A stretch of 64,000 nt of DNA, from positions 124,001 to 188,000 of the forward strand of contig NZ_BAFV01000018.1 of assembly GCF_000308515.1 (NCBI RefSeq), in the 5' to 3' direction. A program made the translations under genes and the position numbers. Source of the stretch: Nocardia carnea NBRC 14403. Its GTDB lineage: Bacteria > Actinomycetota > Actinomycetes > Mycobacteriales > Mycobacteriaceae. The notes beneath the pieces were generated by a model that was not told the origin of the DNA, ran no database searches, and was given only the letters and a program-made list of their open reading frames with translations. Shown piece after piece: positions 57,485 to 64,000 of the stretch. Every line of letters begins with the position of its first letter. The first letter of the stretch is position 1.

Positions 57485-58378
57485 ATGGCTGTGACGACGG
57501 AGCAGGTTGTTGCGGCTCCGGGATGGTTTGCCGAGGCCATCGCGGAGTTGCCCGAACATCGTGAGGTCGAGGTCGACGGGACAGCGATTCATCTGCGTTG
57601 CTGGGGCCGCGCCGGAACCCCCGGTGTGGTCCTGGTGCACGGCGGGTCGGCGCATTCGGGCTGGTGGGACCATATCGCTCCACTGCTGGCGACGACCTAT
57701 CGTGTGGTGGCTCCGGATCTGTCCGGCCACGGTGACAGCGGTGTGCGATCGCGTTACCCGGTCGACGGTTGGGCCGACGAGGTGATGGCCGCGGCGGAGG
57801 CCGGGGGGATCGCCGGGCGGCCGTATATCGTCGGGCACAGTATGGGCGGAAGGGTCTCCGCTGTGGTGGGGGCGCGGCATCCGGAGTCGGTCGCGGGTCT
57901 GATCATCATCGATTCGCCGTTTCGTGAGCCGTCCGCGGAAGCCGTCGCCGGGCAGCTCCGCCGGAATCAGAAGGTCTACCCGACCGAGGACGCGATCTGC
58001 GACCGATTCCGTACGATGCCCGAACAGGCCGTCCTGCTCCCGTATGTGGCGCGGCATGTGGCCGAGGAATCGGTGCGGAACACCCCCGAGGGTTGGGTCT
58101 GGAAGTTCGATCCCGAGATGCTGCGTAAGCGTCTCGAACAAGGGCGGATCCCGCCCCTCGGTTCACTGCGGGCTGCGGAGGTCCCTGTGCTCTACATTCG
58201 CTGCGAGCTCGGGTTGGTGGACCGTAAGCGGGCACGGGAGATAGCGGGATTGTTCGAACCTTCCGCGACAGTTGTCGACTTGGCCGAAGCCGGGCACCAC
58301 CCGATGATGGACCAGCCACTTCCGCTCGTCGCGACCCTGCGTACAGCCCTTGCCCAGTGGGATTCCCCCTCGGGCTAG
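57485..58378 (+). CDS. Alpha/beta hydrolase, unknown substrate
   Basis: This 297-residue protein has a complete alpha/beta hydrolase core. VVLVHGGSAHSGWWDHIAPL holds the oxyanion site, VVAPDLSGHGDSG follows, nucleophile serine is in YIVGHSMGGRVSAVVGA, and the histidine is in VVDLAEAGHHPMMDQPLPL. The acid is probably in LYIRCELGLVDRKRA. A helical cap lies between. It resembles epoxide hydrolase-like and meta-cleavage-type esterases. The ATG at 57485 has AAGGAG six bases upstream; an ATG at 57479 abuts that site. A long perfect palindrome lies 165 bp before the start and suggests tight control. Confidence 0.85.
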   Translation: MAVTTEQVVAAPGWFAEAIAELPEHREVEVDGTAIHLRCWGRAGTPGVVLVHGGSAHSGWWDHIAPLLATTYRVVAPDLSGHGDSGVRSRYPVDGWADEVMAAAEAGGIAGRPYIVGHSMGGRVSAVVGARHPESVAGLIIIDSPFREPSAEAVAGQLRRNQKVYPTEDAICDRFRTMPEQAVLLPYVARHVAEESVRNTPEGWVWKFDPEMLRKRLEQGRIPPLGSLRAAEVPVLYIRCELGLVDRKRAREIAGLFEPSATVVDLAEAGHHPMMDQPLPLVATLRTALAQWDSPSG

Positions 58379-58439
58379 CGCGGCGGACCGGATGCCTTCG
58401 CTCTGAATCTGCAGCAGTCCGATCCCCGCGCCGCCCGGT

Positions 58440-59924
58440 CTATGTGCCGATCGCCGGTGGGTGCTGGGCCGACGGTCGGTTCTGGCCTCCTGTCGATATC
58501 CGGTCGGTAGGGGTGGCGGCGGATGGTTCGGTCGAGCGGTGAGTTCGGAACAGGGCGGCGAGGAGGACCGCTCCGAGGAAGAGGATGGCGGCGGCGATCA
58601 TCAGCGCGAAGGAAAAGCCCTGAGCTCGAGGAGGTCCGGCTGCGGTGCCACTGTGCCGTTCGGCCACAGTGACCAGTACCGCCACCCCGATGGCGCCACC
58701 GATCTGTTGCACGGAGCTGAACAACGCAGAGCCCAGTCCGGCGTTCTCCGGCGTGGTGCCGGTGACCGCGGCAGCCGCCAGGAGTGGCAAGGTCAGCCCG
58801 CATCCCAGACTGGTGACGAGCATGCCCGGCAGCACGCCCGTGGTGTACGGATCGCCCGCCGCCACACCGGACAGCATCAGCAGCCCGGCCGAACTGATCA
58901 GGAAGGACAGGGGCAGCGCCCACCGCATCCCGAGCCGCGTGCTCAGGTGCGGGCACAGCTGCATTCCCGCGAGGATTCCGGCGCCGTAGGGCAGATAGGC
59001 AAGACCGGCCTGCAACGGGCTGTATCCGAGGACGGTCTGCAAGTGGATCATCAGCAGGAAGGCCATAGAGAAGAAGGCCACCGAGAACAGCAGAGTTGCT
59101 GCGTTGGCGACCGAACGCGTCCGGTCGGCGAGGAACGCCTTCGGTACCAATGGCTGGGCCACTTTCGATTCCACCGTCAGGAATGTGGCGGTCAACACTG
59201 CAGCTGTCAGCAGGGCAGCAATGACGGTGGGGTCTGTCCAGTTCGTTTCACCGGCATGCAGCAGACCGAAGACCAGGGACAGTACGGCGCCGGTGCCCAG
59301 AACGGCCCCGGGTATGTCCAGACCTGTCCGATGGCGTGCGCGGCTTTCCGGGGTCAGGCGCGGCAGCAGCACGAGGGCCGCCGCCGCGACCGGCAAGTTG
59401 ATGAGGAAGATCAGACGCCAAGAAGCAAGGTCGGTCAGCAGGCCGGAGATCACCAAGCCCGCTGTGCCACCCAGGGCGGCGATCCCGCCCCAGATACCCA
59501 GTGCCCGCGTACGTTCCGCGGCGCCCGGGAACAACAGGGTGATCAACGACAGCGCGGCGGGACTTGCCATGGCCGCGCCCGCCCCCTGAACGAACCGTCC
59601 GAGCACCAGTTGCCATGGCTGCTGGGCGAGCCCACACGCCAGACTGGCTGCACCGAACAGCGCCACTCCTAGAAGGAAGATGCGGCGGCGGCCCAGCAGG
59701 TCGGCCGCGCGCCCGGCCGGTAACAGCAATCCACCGAAGGCGAGGAAGTAGGCGTTGACCACCCAGACCAGCCCCGGGCCGCTGAAGCCCAGCTCGTCGC
59801 GGATGCTGGGGAGGGCAACACTGACCACGGTGTCGTCCAGGACCAGCATGAACTGGACGAAACACAGCACTACCAGCGCCGCGCGGCGTCGCCCGGCGCC
59901 GGCGGAAGCGATCACCGACGACAT
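58440..59924 (-). CDS. DHA2-type MFS drug exporter
   Basis: This 494-residue protein has 14 predicted helices. The DHA2 (EmrB/QacA) signatures are visible: LDDTVVSVALPSIRDELG in TM1 (motif D), GRAADLLGRRRIFLLGVALF (motif A), LVLGRFVQGAGAAMASPAAL (motif B), and GLVISGLLTDLASWRLIFLI (motif C). The C-terminal tail is Pro/Thr-rich. The start is uncertain. The ATG at 59924 starts just before TM1; in-frame ATGs at 59990 and 60059 are possible but give an atypical leader and overlap the promoter region. It is divergent from an AraC regulator, its likely activator. Substrates are likely lipophilic drugs. Confidence 0.88.
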   Translation of the reverse strand: MSSVIASAGAGRRRAALVVLCFVQFMLVLDDTVVSVALPSIRDELGFSGPGLVWVVNAYFLAFGGLLLPAGRAADLLGRRRIFLLGVALFGAASLACGLAQQPWQLVLGRFVQGAGAAMASPAALSLITLLFPGAAERTRALGIWGGIAALGGTAGLVISGLLTDLASWRLIFLINLPVAAAALVLLPRLTPESRARHRTGLDIPGAVLGTGAVLSLVFGLLHAGETNWTDPTVIAALLTAAVLTATFLTVESKVAQPLVPKAFLADRTRSVANAATLLFSVAFFSMAFLLMIHLQTVLGYSPLQAGLAYLPYGAGILAGMQLCPHLSTRLGMRWALPLSFLISSAGLLMLSGVAAGDPYTTGVLPGMLVTSLGCGLTLPLLAAAAVTGTTPENAGLGSALFSSVQQIGGAIGVAVLVTVAERHSGTAAGPPRAQGFSFALMIAAAILFLGAVLLAALFRTHRSTEPSAATPTDRISTGGQNRPSAQHPPAIGT

Positions 59925-60070
59925 AGCCGATGCCCAGCCTTTGCAGGTACGCACCGAATACGGTGATATGAAAGGTTTTTCAGCACTCATCGACGCTATG
60001 CGCCGGCAGAGGATGGCCACAATACGTGGCGAGGCCGGATAGTATCGCGTTGAGGACATAGGCTGTCGTC

Positions 60071-60868
60071 ATGCTCGACCCCGTCCAAGCCTTCGACCCG
60101 CCCGGCGGGGGAGTGATCATGGTCGGGCAATTCCAGCTGACATCCGGCGAGTGGATCGCCGCCCACAGTCACACCCACCATCAATTGGCGTGGACGCGTC
60201 GCGGGGTACTCGGTGTTGCCGTCGGCGACGCGTATTGGGTGCTGCCGCCGACCCGGGCGTTGTGGTTGCCGGCAGGAGTAGTGCACCGGACCGGCGCCAC
60301 CCGTGACGCGGTGTTGTGCAGCCTCTATCTCGACCCGGCGCGATGCGCGCTGGACTGGGCCGAGCCCACCGCGGTCGGCATCGACACACTTCTTGCCCAC
60401 CTGATCACCCATCTGACTCGCCGGGATCTCGCCGCGGATGCGCGACTGCGCGCCGAGGCGGTCGTGCTGGACCTACTGCACCCCGTACCGGCTCTGCCGA
60501 TCGACGTGCCGGAGCCCGTGGACGAACGGGTACGCGCCGTGGCCGACACCCTGCTCGCCGACCCAGCGGACGCCCGGAGTCTCGAAGCACACGCGCATTC
60601 CATCGGAGTGAGCCGACGGACTCTGACCAGGCTCTTCGTTCGGGACACAGGTATGAGTTTCGACCGTTGGCGCACCCATATGCGGCTGCGCGCCGCCCTG
60701 CCGCTCCTCGCCGAAGGCCGCACGGTGTCCCAGGCCGCGCATGCCGTGGGATACACGAGTGCCAGCGCGTTTCTCGCAGCCTTCCGCCGGACCGTCGGTA
60801 CCACGCCCGGGCGCTACCTCCAGACCCCTTGCGATCCCGGGAATCGGTTCCGGTCCGAGTTCAGCTGA
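60071..60868 (+). CDS. AraC-family transcriptional regulator
   Basis: This 265-residue regulator has an N-terminal cupin-like ligand domain (about 15-100) with HSHTHHQLAWTRRGVLGVAV and LWLPAGVVHRTG. A C-terminal double helix-turn-helix (about 165-255) follows with AHSIGVSRRTLTRLFVRDTG, MSFDRWRTHMRLRAALPLLA and AHAVGYTSASAFLAAFRRTV. The second helix-turn-helix carries the AraC signature. It is divergent from the DHA2 exporter; ligand release by the cupin probably controls that gene. The ATG at 60071 is 146 bp from the exporter start. Confidence 0.9.
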   Translation: MLDPVQAFDPPGGGVIMVGQFQLTSGEWIAAHSHTHHQLAWTRRGVLGVAVGDAYWVLPPTRALWLPAGVVHRTGATRDAVLCSLYLDPARCALDWAEPTAVGIDTLLAHLITHLTRRDLAADARLRAEAVVLDLLHPVPALPIDVPEPVDERVRAVADTLLADPADARSLEAHAHSIGVSRRTLTRLFVRDTGMSFDRWRTHMRLRAALPLLAEGRTVSQAAHAVGYTSASAFLAAFRRTVGTTPGRYLQTPCDPGNRFRSEFS

Positions 60869-61278
60869 GCTGAGCGCCGGTACTGCTGGGCGTTGCCGCC
60901 CGGCGCACGCGAGCACCCGTCGACGAATCCCGGCCTCGTCCGACGGCCGCCCACCGGTTCGCGAACTACTGTGCTTCGACTCGTATCGCCGCCGAGCGGT
61001 GGGGCCGGATCCGGAGGGGAACTCCGGCCTCGGCTGGGCCGTGTATTGCCGCCCGGCGGGTAGGGGCCCACCGTGGCCTGGCACGCATCAGGCGCAATCC
61101 ACGGGATCATCGACGACGTCCAACGACGGCCCAGCCTGCGTCGAAGTGAAATTCGACGCAGACCGCGTGCACATCCGGAGACTCCGAGTACCGCCGCGAT
61201 CCGGCCGGCAACCTCGCCGAGCGAGCCGATAATCTCCACTGCCGGGGCATTCAGGTCGGCGTGCTCGGCCGGAGGAAG
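60869..61278. other. Gene-free convergent spacer
   Basis: No gene was recognised in these 410 bases between the ends of the AraC and TetR genes. Open frames on both strands are Arg/Pro-rich. A nested G/C-rich hairpin near 60880-60915 (GCGCCGG..CCGGCGC with an inner GGGCG-TTGC-CGCCC) may stop AraC transcription. A short protein-like phrase on the minus strand near 61180-61235 (EIIGSLGEVAGRIAAVLG) could be a relic, but has no family match I can name. Confidence 0.4.
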
Positions 61279-61881
61279 TCAGGATTGGGCCAAGGCCCGC
61301 TCTATCGCGCGGCGGGCCCGGCCCACAGCCGCCCGTTCGTGCTCGAGCTGCATCGCCGCGTTCAGCGCCAGCCCGGCGGCGATGATCTCGAACAGCGCCT
61401 GGTCGATGTCGAACCCGGCGGGTAGCTCGCCGTTCTCCACCGCCGTGGTCAGGTCCGCCCGCAGCTGACCCCGCCAGCGCGACCACACCTCGGCCACCGC
61501 GTCGCGGACCCGGCCGGGGCGGCTGTCGTACTCGGTGAGTGCCGCGGTCATCAGGCAGCCACCGGGCAGTAGCGGCGCTTCCAGATAGCCCACGGAGTTG
61601 GCGCACACCGCGCGCAGCCGCCGCAGACCCGGCGGCTCGGCCAGTGCGGGGTCGACCACCCGGTGCCAAAAATCCACGAACGCCTTGTCCAGCGTGGAAA
61701 TCTGCAGCGTTTCCTTGGTGCCGAAGTGCTTGTGCACCCCGGTCTTGCTCATCTCCAGGTCCTCGGCGAGCCGGCCGATGGTAATGCCGTCCAGCCCTTC
61801 CTCGGAGGCGATCTCGGCGGCACGGCCGAGGATCCTGCCCCTGGTGGCCTGCGCTTCGGCCGCTGAGCGTCGCGGTGACAT
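61279..61881 (-). CDS. TetR-family transcriptional regulator
   Basis: This 200-residue regulator has the TetR DNA-binding domain at about residues 12-60: RGRILGRAAEIASEEGLDGI, then TIGRLAEDLEMSKTGVHKHF. A helical ligand/dimer domain follows, with LRRLRAVCANSVGYLEAPLL and PGGCLMTAALTEYDSRPGRV, the latter typical of the YxaF/LmrA-like C-terminal subgroup. It is divergent from the metallo-beta-lactamase-fold hydrolase with a 93-bp spacer holding a 13-bp-arm inverted repeat, so it probably represses that gene and itself. Confidence 0.92.
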   Translation of the reverse strand: MSPRRSAAEAQATRGRILGRAAEIASEEGLDGITIGRLAEDLEMSKTGVHKHFGTKETLQISTLDKAFVDFWHRVVDPALAEPPGLRRLRAVCANSVGYLEAPLLPGGCLMTAALTEYDSRPGRVRDAVAEVWSRWRGQLRADLTTAVENGELPAGFDIDQALFEIIAAGLALNAAMQLEHERAAVGRARRAIERALAQS

Positions 61882-61894
61882 GCGACAAGGATAG

Positions 61895-61934
61895 CGTACG
61901 GGCGTTCTCTATTGATTTAGGGAACGAACGTACT
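61895..61934. promoter_or_regulatory. TetR operator-like inverted repeat
   Basis: CGTACGGGCGTTC (61895-61907) and GAACGAACGTACT (61922-61934) pair at 10 of 13 positions around a 14-base AT-rich centre. The repeat fills the spacer between the divergent TetR and MBL-fold genes. Its size and place suit control of both by the TetR protein. Confidence 0.65.
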
Positions 61935-61974
61935 CTAAACTTCGTGATGACCAACCGGGACGAAGGAGTACGAG

Positions 61975-62787
61975 ATGCGGATGCGACGACTGGGCTGGGC
62001 CGGACTGGAAATCGAGGCGGGCGGCGAGCGGCTGGTGATCGACTACGTGCGAGACCTCTCCCCGCTGTTCACAGAATGGAAGTCCGGCGAGAGGCTGGCG
62101 ATGCCGAGCGGGGCGGTCACCGCCGCGCTGGTCACCCACCTGCACCGGGATCACACCGACGCGGCGGCGCTCGCCGATGTGCTGGCGCCCGGGGCGCCGG
62201 TGCTGCGGCCTGCACCCGGTCACGGCGACGACGTGGACAACGTGACGACACTGTCGGCCGAGCGTGAACTGGCCCTGCACCGGCTGGCAGCCGAGGTGGT
62301 GGATGCCTGGTCCACCCGCGAAGTCGGGCCGTTCCGTGTCACCGCGGTCCCCGCCGTCGACGGGCTCGGCGATCCGCAGCTGAACTGGGTGGTGCAAGCC
62401 GACGGGCAGCGGGTCTTCCACGGCGGCGACACGATGTTCCACGGCTACTGGTGGCTCATAGCGCGCCGGTTCAGCCCATTCGACGTGGCATTCCTGCCCG
62501 CCAACGGCGCGGTGGTCGACGCGCCGCACCTGCAGCCGCCGAGCCCGCTGCCCGCCGCGATGGACCCGAGGCAGGCCGCTGCGGCCGCGGAGATCTTCGA
62601 CGCCCGGTACGCAGTGCCGATGCACTACGAGGCGGAACAGCCGGACAAGATCGCAGGGTACGTCGAGGTCTCCGACCCGGAGAACGAGTTCCGCACGCAC
62701 GCCGGACGCCGCGCGCACGTGCTGTCCGTCGGGGAATGGCTGGACCTAGGCCACACGACCGGAAACTCTGCGGTACCAGCCGAGTAA
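61975..62787 (+). CDS. Metallo-beta-lactamase-fold hydrolase
   Basis: This 270-residue protein has the MBL fold with the zinc motif HLHRDH at residues 55-60 (in LVTHLHRDHTDAAALADVL). A further metal ligand is in RVFHGGDTMFHGYWWL, and the C-terminal histidine is in YAVPMHYEAEQPDKIAGYV. It resembles the UlaG/YtnP-like and RomA-like branch of L-ascorbate-6-phosphate lactonase-type hydrolases rather than true beta-lactamases; it has no signal peptide. The ATG at 61975 has AAGGAG at about seven bases. The divergent TetR gene suggests induction by its substrate or a toxic compound. Confidence 0.9.
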   Translation: MRMRRLGWAGLEIEAGGERLVIDYVRDLSPLFTEWKSGERLAMPSGAVTAALVTHLHRDHTDAAALADVLAPGAPVLRPAPGHGDDVDNVTTLSAERELALHRLAAEVVDAWSTREVGPFRVTAVPAVDGLGDPQLNWVVQADGQRVFHGGDTMFHGYWWLIARRFSPFDVAFLPANGAVVDAPHLQPPSPLPAAMDPRQAAAAAEIFDARYAVPMHYEAEQPDKIAGYVEVSDPENEFRTHAGRRAHVLSVGEWLDLGHTTGNSAVPAE

Positions 62788-63180
62788 GAACGGCTCGCCC
62801 GCGCAGCAGGCTGAGGAAGTGCCATCGAATCGGGACGACCACTACTGGCCACTGCCCGACAGTTCCGGGCCCGCCGTGGCCGCCAGGCACACGGCACGCA
62901 CATGCGCCACATCTGACGTGAATCTGTGCGCGAGGGGGGCTTGTACCCCTCAGCGCGGCAGATTTACCGATTCGGTGTGTTCGATCACATCGAACGGTAG
63001 GTGATGTTGATCGAGAGGATCAAGCGCTGGTTTGCGGTGGTGCACGGTGGAAGTAGCGTGGGTCGCAGGGTCGAGAACCCGCCTCTGAAGAACTTCGAAT
63101 TTGCCGGACCCCTTTGGGTTTCATAAGCTGACCCTCGATATCGAGCAGGCGATATATCAGCAGGGGAAGTGGGGGACACC
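62788..63180. other. Gene-free spacer with two small palindromes
   Basis: No gene was recognised in these 393 bases. Two palindromes stand out: GTTCGAT-CAC-ATCGAAC (62979-62995) and CTCGATATCGAG (63134-63145). The second lies 36 bp before the next gene and may be its operator. Base composition falls toward AT between 62965 and 63180, as if a promoter region or transferred DNA begins here. Confidence 0.45.
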
Positions 63181-63606
63181 GTGAACTACATTCAGCCACC
63201 CAACGATGCCGCGTGGCAGCGCCCGGACCCGGGTAATGCGGCAGGGCCGAACCAGGGCAATACAGGGCCGGATCAGGCCGAGAAGGCAAGAAAGCTGGCA
63301 TCTCGCGGTTCGTGGCTTCGCCCGCTGGGCGGCATTGCACTCCTCTTCGGCGGAATCCTTTTCATGATCGGTTACACGGCCGACCCCGAGGCAGGGCCCA
63401 CCTGCAACAGCACCAAAATGGAGCGCGGCGACACCTGCGTAGAGATCAAGGGCGAGTCGAGGACCGAACTTTCCTACGACGACGTCAAAGCGGAACAGGA
63501 AAGCGACCAGAGCAAGATGTACTGGGCTGCACCGCTTGCCGTCGCCGGCGGCGGTACCTTGATCTATGGTTTCGTGCTGCGGGTGCGCTACGGCAAGGGG
63601 GCCTGA
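63181..63606 (+). CDS. Small membrane protein, unknown function
   Basis: This protein of 141 residues has a Gln/Asn/Pro-rich cytosolic N-terminus (about 1-45: NYIQPPNDAAWQRPDPGNAA), then two hydrophobic segments. The first is LGGIALLFGGILFMIGYTA and the second LAVAGGGTLIYGFVLRV. A roughly 45-residue extracytoplasmic loop lies between and has two cysteines (GPTCNSTKMERGDTCVEI), which may form a disulfide. GTG at 63181 is preferred because GGGGGA precedes it; an in-frame GTG at 63169 is possible. Codon use is less G/C-biased than in neighbours. No family is recognised. The IS3 relic lies directly downstream. Confidence 0.7.
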   Translation: MNYIQPPNDAAWQRPDPGNAAGPNQGNTGPDQAEKARKLASRGSWLRPLGGIALLFGGILFMIGYTADPEAGPTCNSTKMERGDTCVEIKGESRTELSYDDVKAEQESDQSKMYWAAPLAVAGGGTLIYGFVLRVRYGKGA

Positions 63607-63739
63607 CCTCCGGAACCGGTGGCTCCCGACTGATCCATCGCGCATCTGGCCCGTGCCCTGGAAAGCGGGTATCGCTGTGGCCGCATTCGTGTGACCGACG
63701 GTCCCGGTGAAGCTCCCCCCTCCCAATCGCTCTGGCGAG

Positions 63740-64000
63740 TCCGGAGACTCGAGGCCGTGATCATCGATGTCGACGTGCACCATCCGATGATCTGGCGAGC
63801 GTAGGCATCGACCACGAATGCCACATACACCCACCCAGACCGAGCTCGCCAGTCACAACCTCCATGGATTTCCCTGTTACCAGGAAACCTGAATTTCGGC
63901 TGGTGTGCCACCGGTAATGCGTGCACGTCGGTGGCCGTGTGTCATGAGTTGCTGCCCGGCAGGGTCGGTCCGGGCGTGATCGCTGATCAGGAGCCAACAC
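63740..64000 (-). mobile_element. Decayed IS3-family transposase (OrfB) fragment
   Basis: On the minus strand, one frame (about 63746-63836) encodes SGWVYVAFVVDAYARQIIGW followed by TSTSMITASSL, a clear match to the integrase core of IS3-type OrfB, containing its first catalytic aspartate region. A second frame upstream (about 63850-63945) keeps THDTRPPTCT and part of the preceding linker. So at least one frameshift separates them, and in-frame stops occur. The fragment runs off the window end at 64000. It is a relic, not an active element; no terminal repeats can be judged. Confidence 0.75.

Noticed and set aside
1..64000. CRISPR arrays, prophage, integrase or conjugation genes
   Set aside because: No regularly spaced repeats, phage structural genes, recombinases or relaxases were seen; only an IS3 relic at the right end.

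Overview
The window reads as chromosomal DNA of a high-GC actinomycete, most likely Nocardia or a close relative in the Mycobacteriales. The reasons are strong G/C bias at third codon positions, frequent GTG starts, dense ATGA start/stop overlaps, a fused pcaL gene in a pcaHGB-L-R-F arrangement as in Rhodococcus/Nocardia, a UPF0182 membrane protein and many small exported proteins. The genus is an inference; no rRNA or tRNA gene was found. The content is catabolic and accessory. The only mobile-element trace is a decayed IS3-type transposase at the right edge.

Left part (1-7.6 kb): the 3' end of an acyl-CoA synthetase, then a five-gene minus-strand operon (5331 down to 326) in which every junction is a 4-bp ATGA overlap. 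It encodes an NCS2 nucleobase permease, a cyanuric acid amidohydrolase/barbiturase-family enzyme, an NCS1 permease, a biuret hydrolase and an unassigned alpha/beta hydrolase. A GntR/FCD regulator lies just upstream, and the gap between them holds two identical TTGTATACAA palindromes. The likely job is use of cyanurate/biuret as nitrogen source. A small secreted protein and a methyltransferase lacking its N-terminus follow.

Organosulfur island (7.6-16.7 kb): SsuD, a DszC/SfnB-type flavoenzyme, a DszA/NtaA-type monooxygenase, free-methionine-(R)-sulfoxide reductase, a StyA-like FAD monooxygenase, SfnG (dimethylsulfone monooxygenase) and a second SfnB-type enzyme. Together they could take dimethylsulfone through methanesulfinate and methanesulfonate to sulfite, but no flavin reductase is present. 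sfnG has a long, potentially structured leader.

16.7-20.7 kb: a secreted protein, a small membrane protein, an ABC ATPase/permease pair and a HAD-like protein.

Aromatic island (20.8-33.9 kb): pcaF, pcaR, pcaL, pcaB, pcaG and pcaH on the minus strand, with pcaIJ divergent from pcaH. Next come a LysR regulator, an aromatic-acid MFS transporter, pobA and an aromatic aldehyde dehydrogenase. This covers aromatic aldehyde and 4-hydroxybenzoate conversion to protocatechuate and on to succinyl-CoA plus acetyl-CoA.

34-41 kb: PfpI-type protein, Dps, a virginiamycin B (streptogramin B) lyase with all four catalytic residues, a convergent ABC-F ribosome-protection protein with a candidate leader peptide, two secreted proteins (one of 52 aa) and an APC permease.

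41-57 kb: a relic of an MFS gene, an orphan cytochrome oxidase subunit I, an HsaA-type flavoprotein with an old yellow enzyme, and two paralogous modules (GbsR/MarR regulator divergent from an ABC ATPase plus permease) arranged as an inverted pair around a GltS-type symporter. Then come an alpha/beta hydrolase overlapping a UPF0182 gene.

57-64 kb: a 27-bp perfect palindrome before a second alpha/beta hydrolase, a DHA2 MFS exporter divergent from an AraC regulator, a TetR regulator divergent from a metallo-beta-lactamase-fold hydrolase, a small membrane protein, and the IS3 relic.
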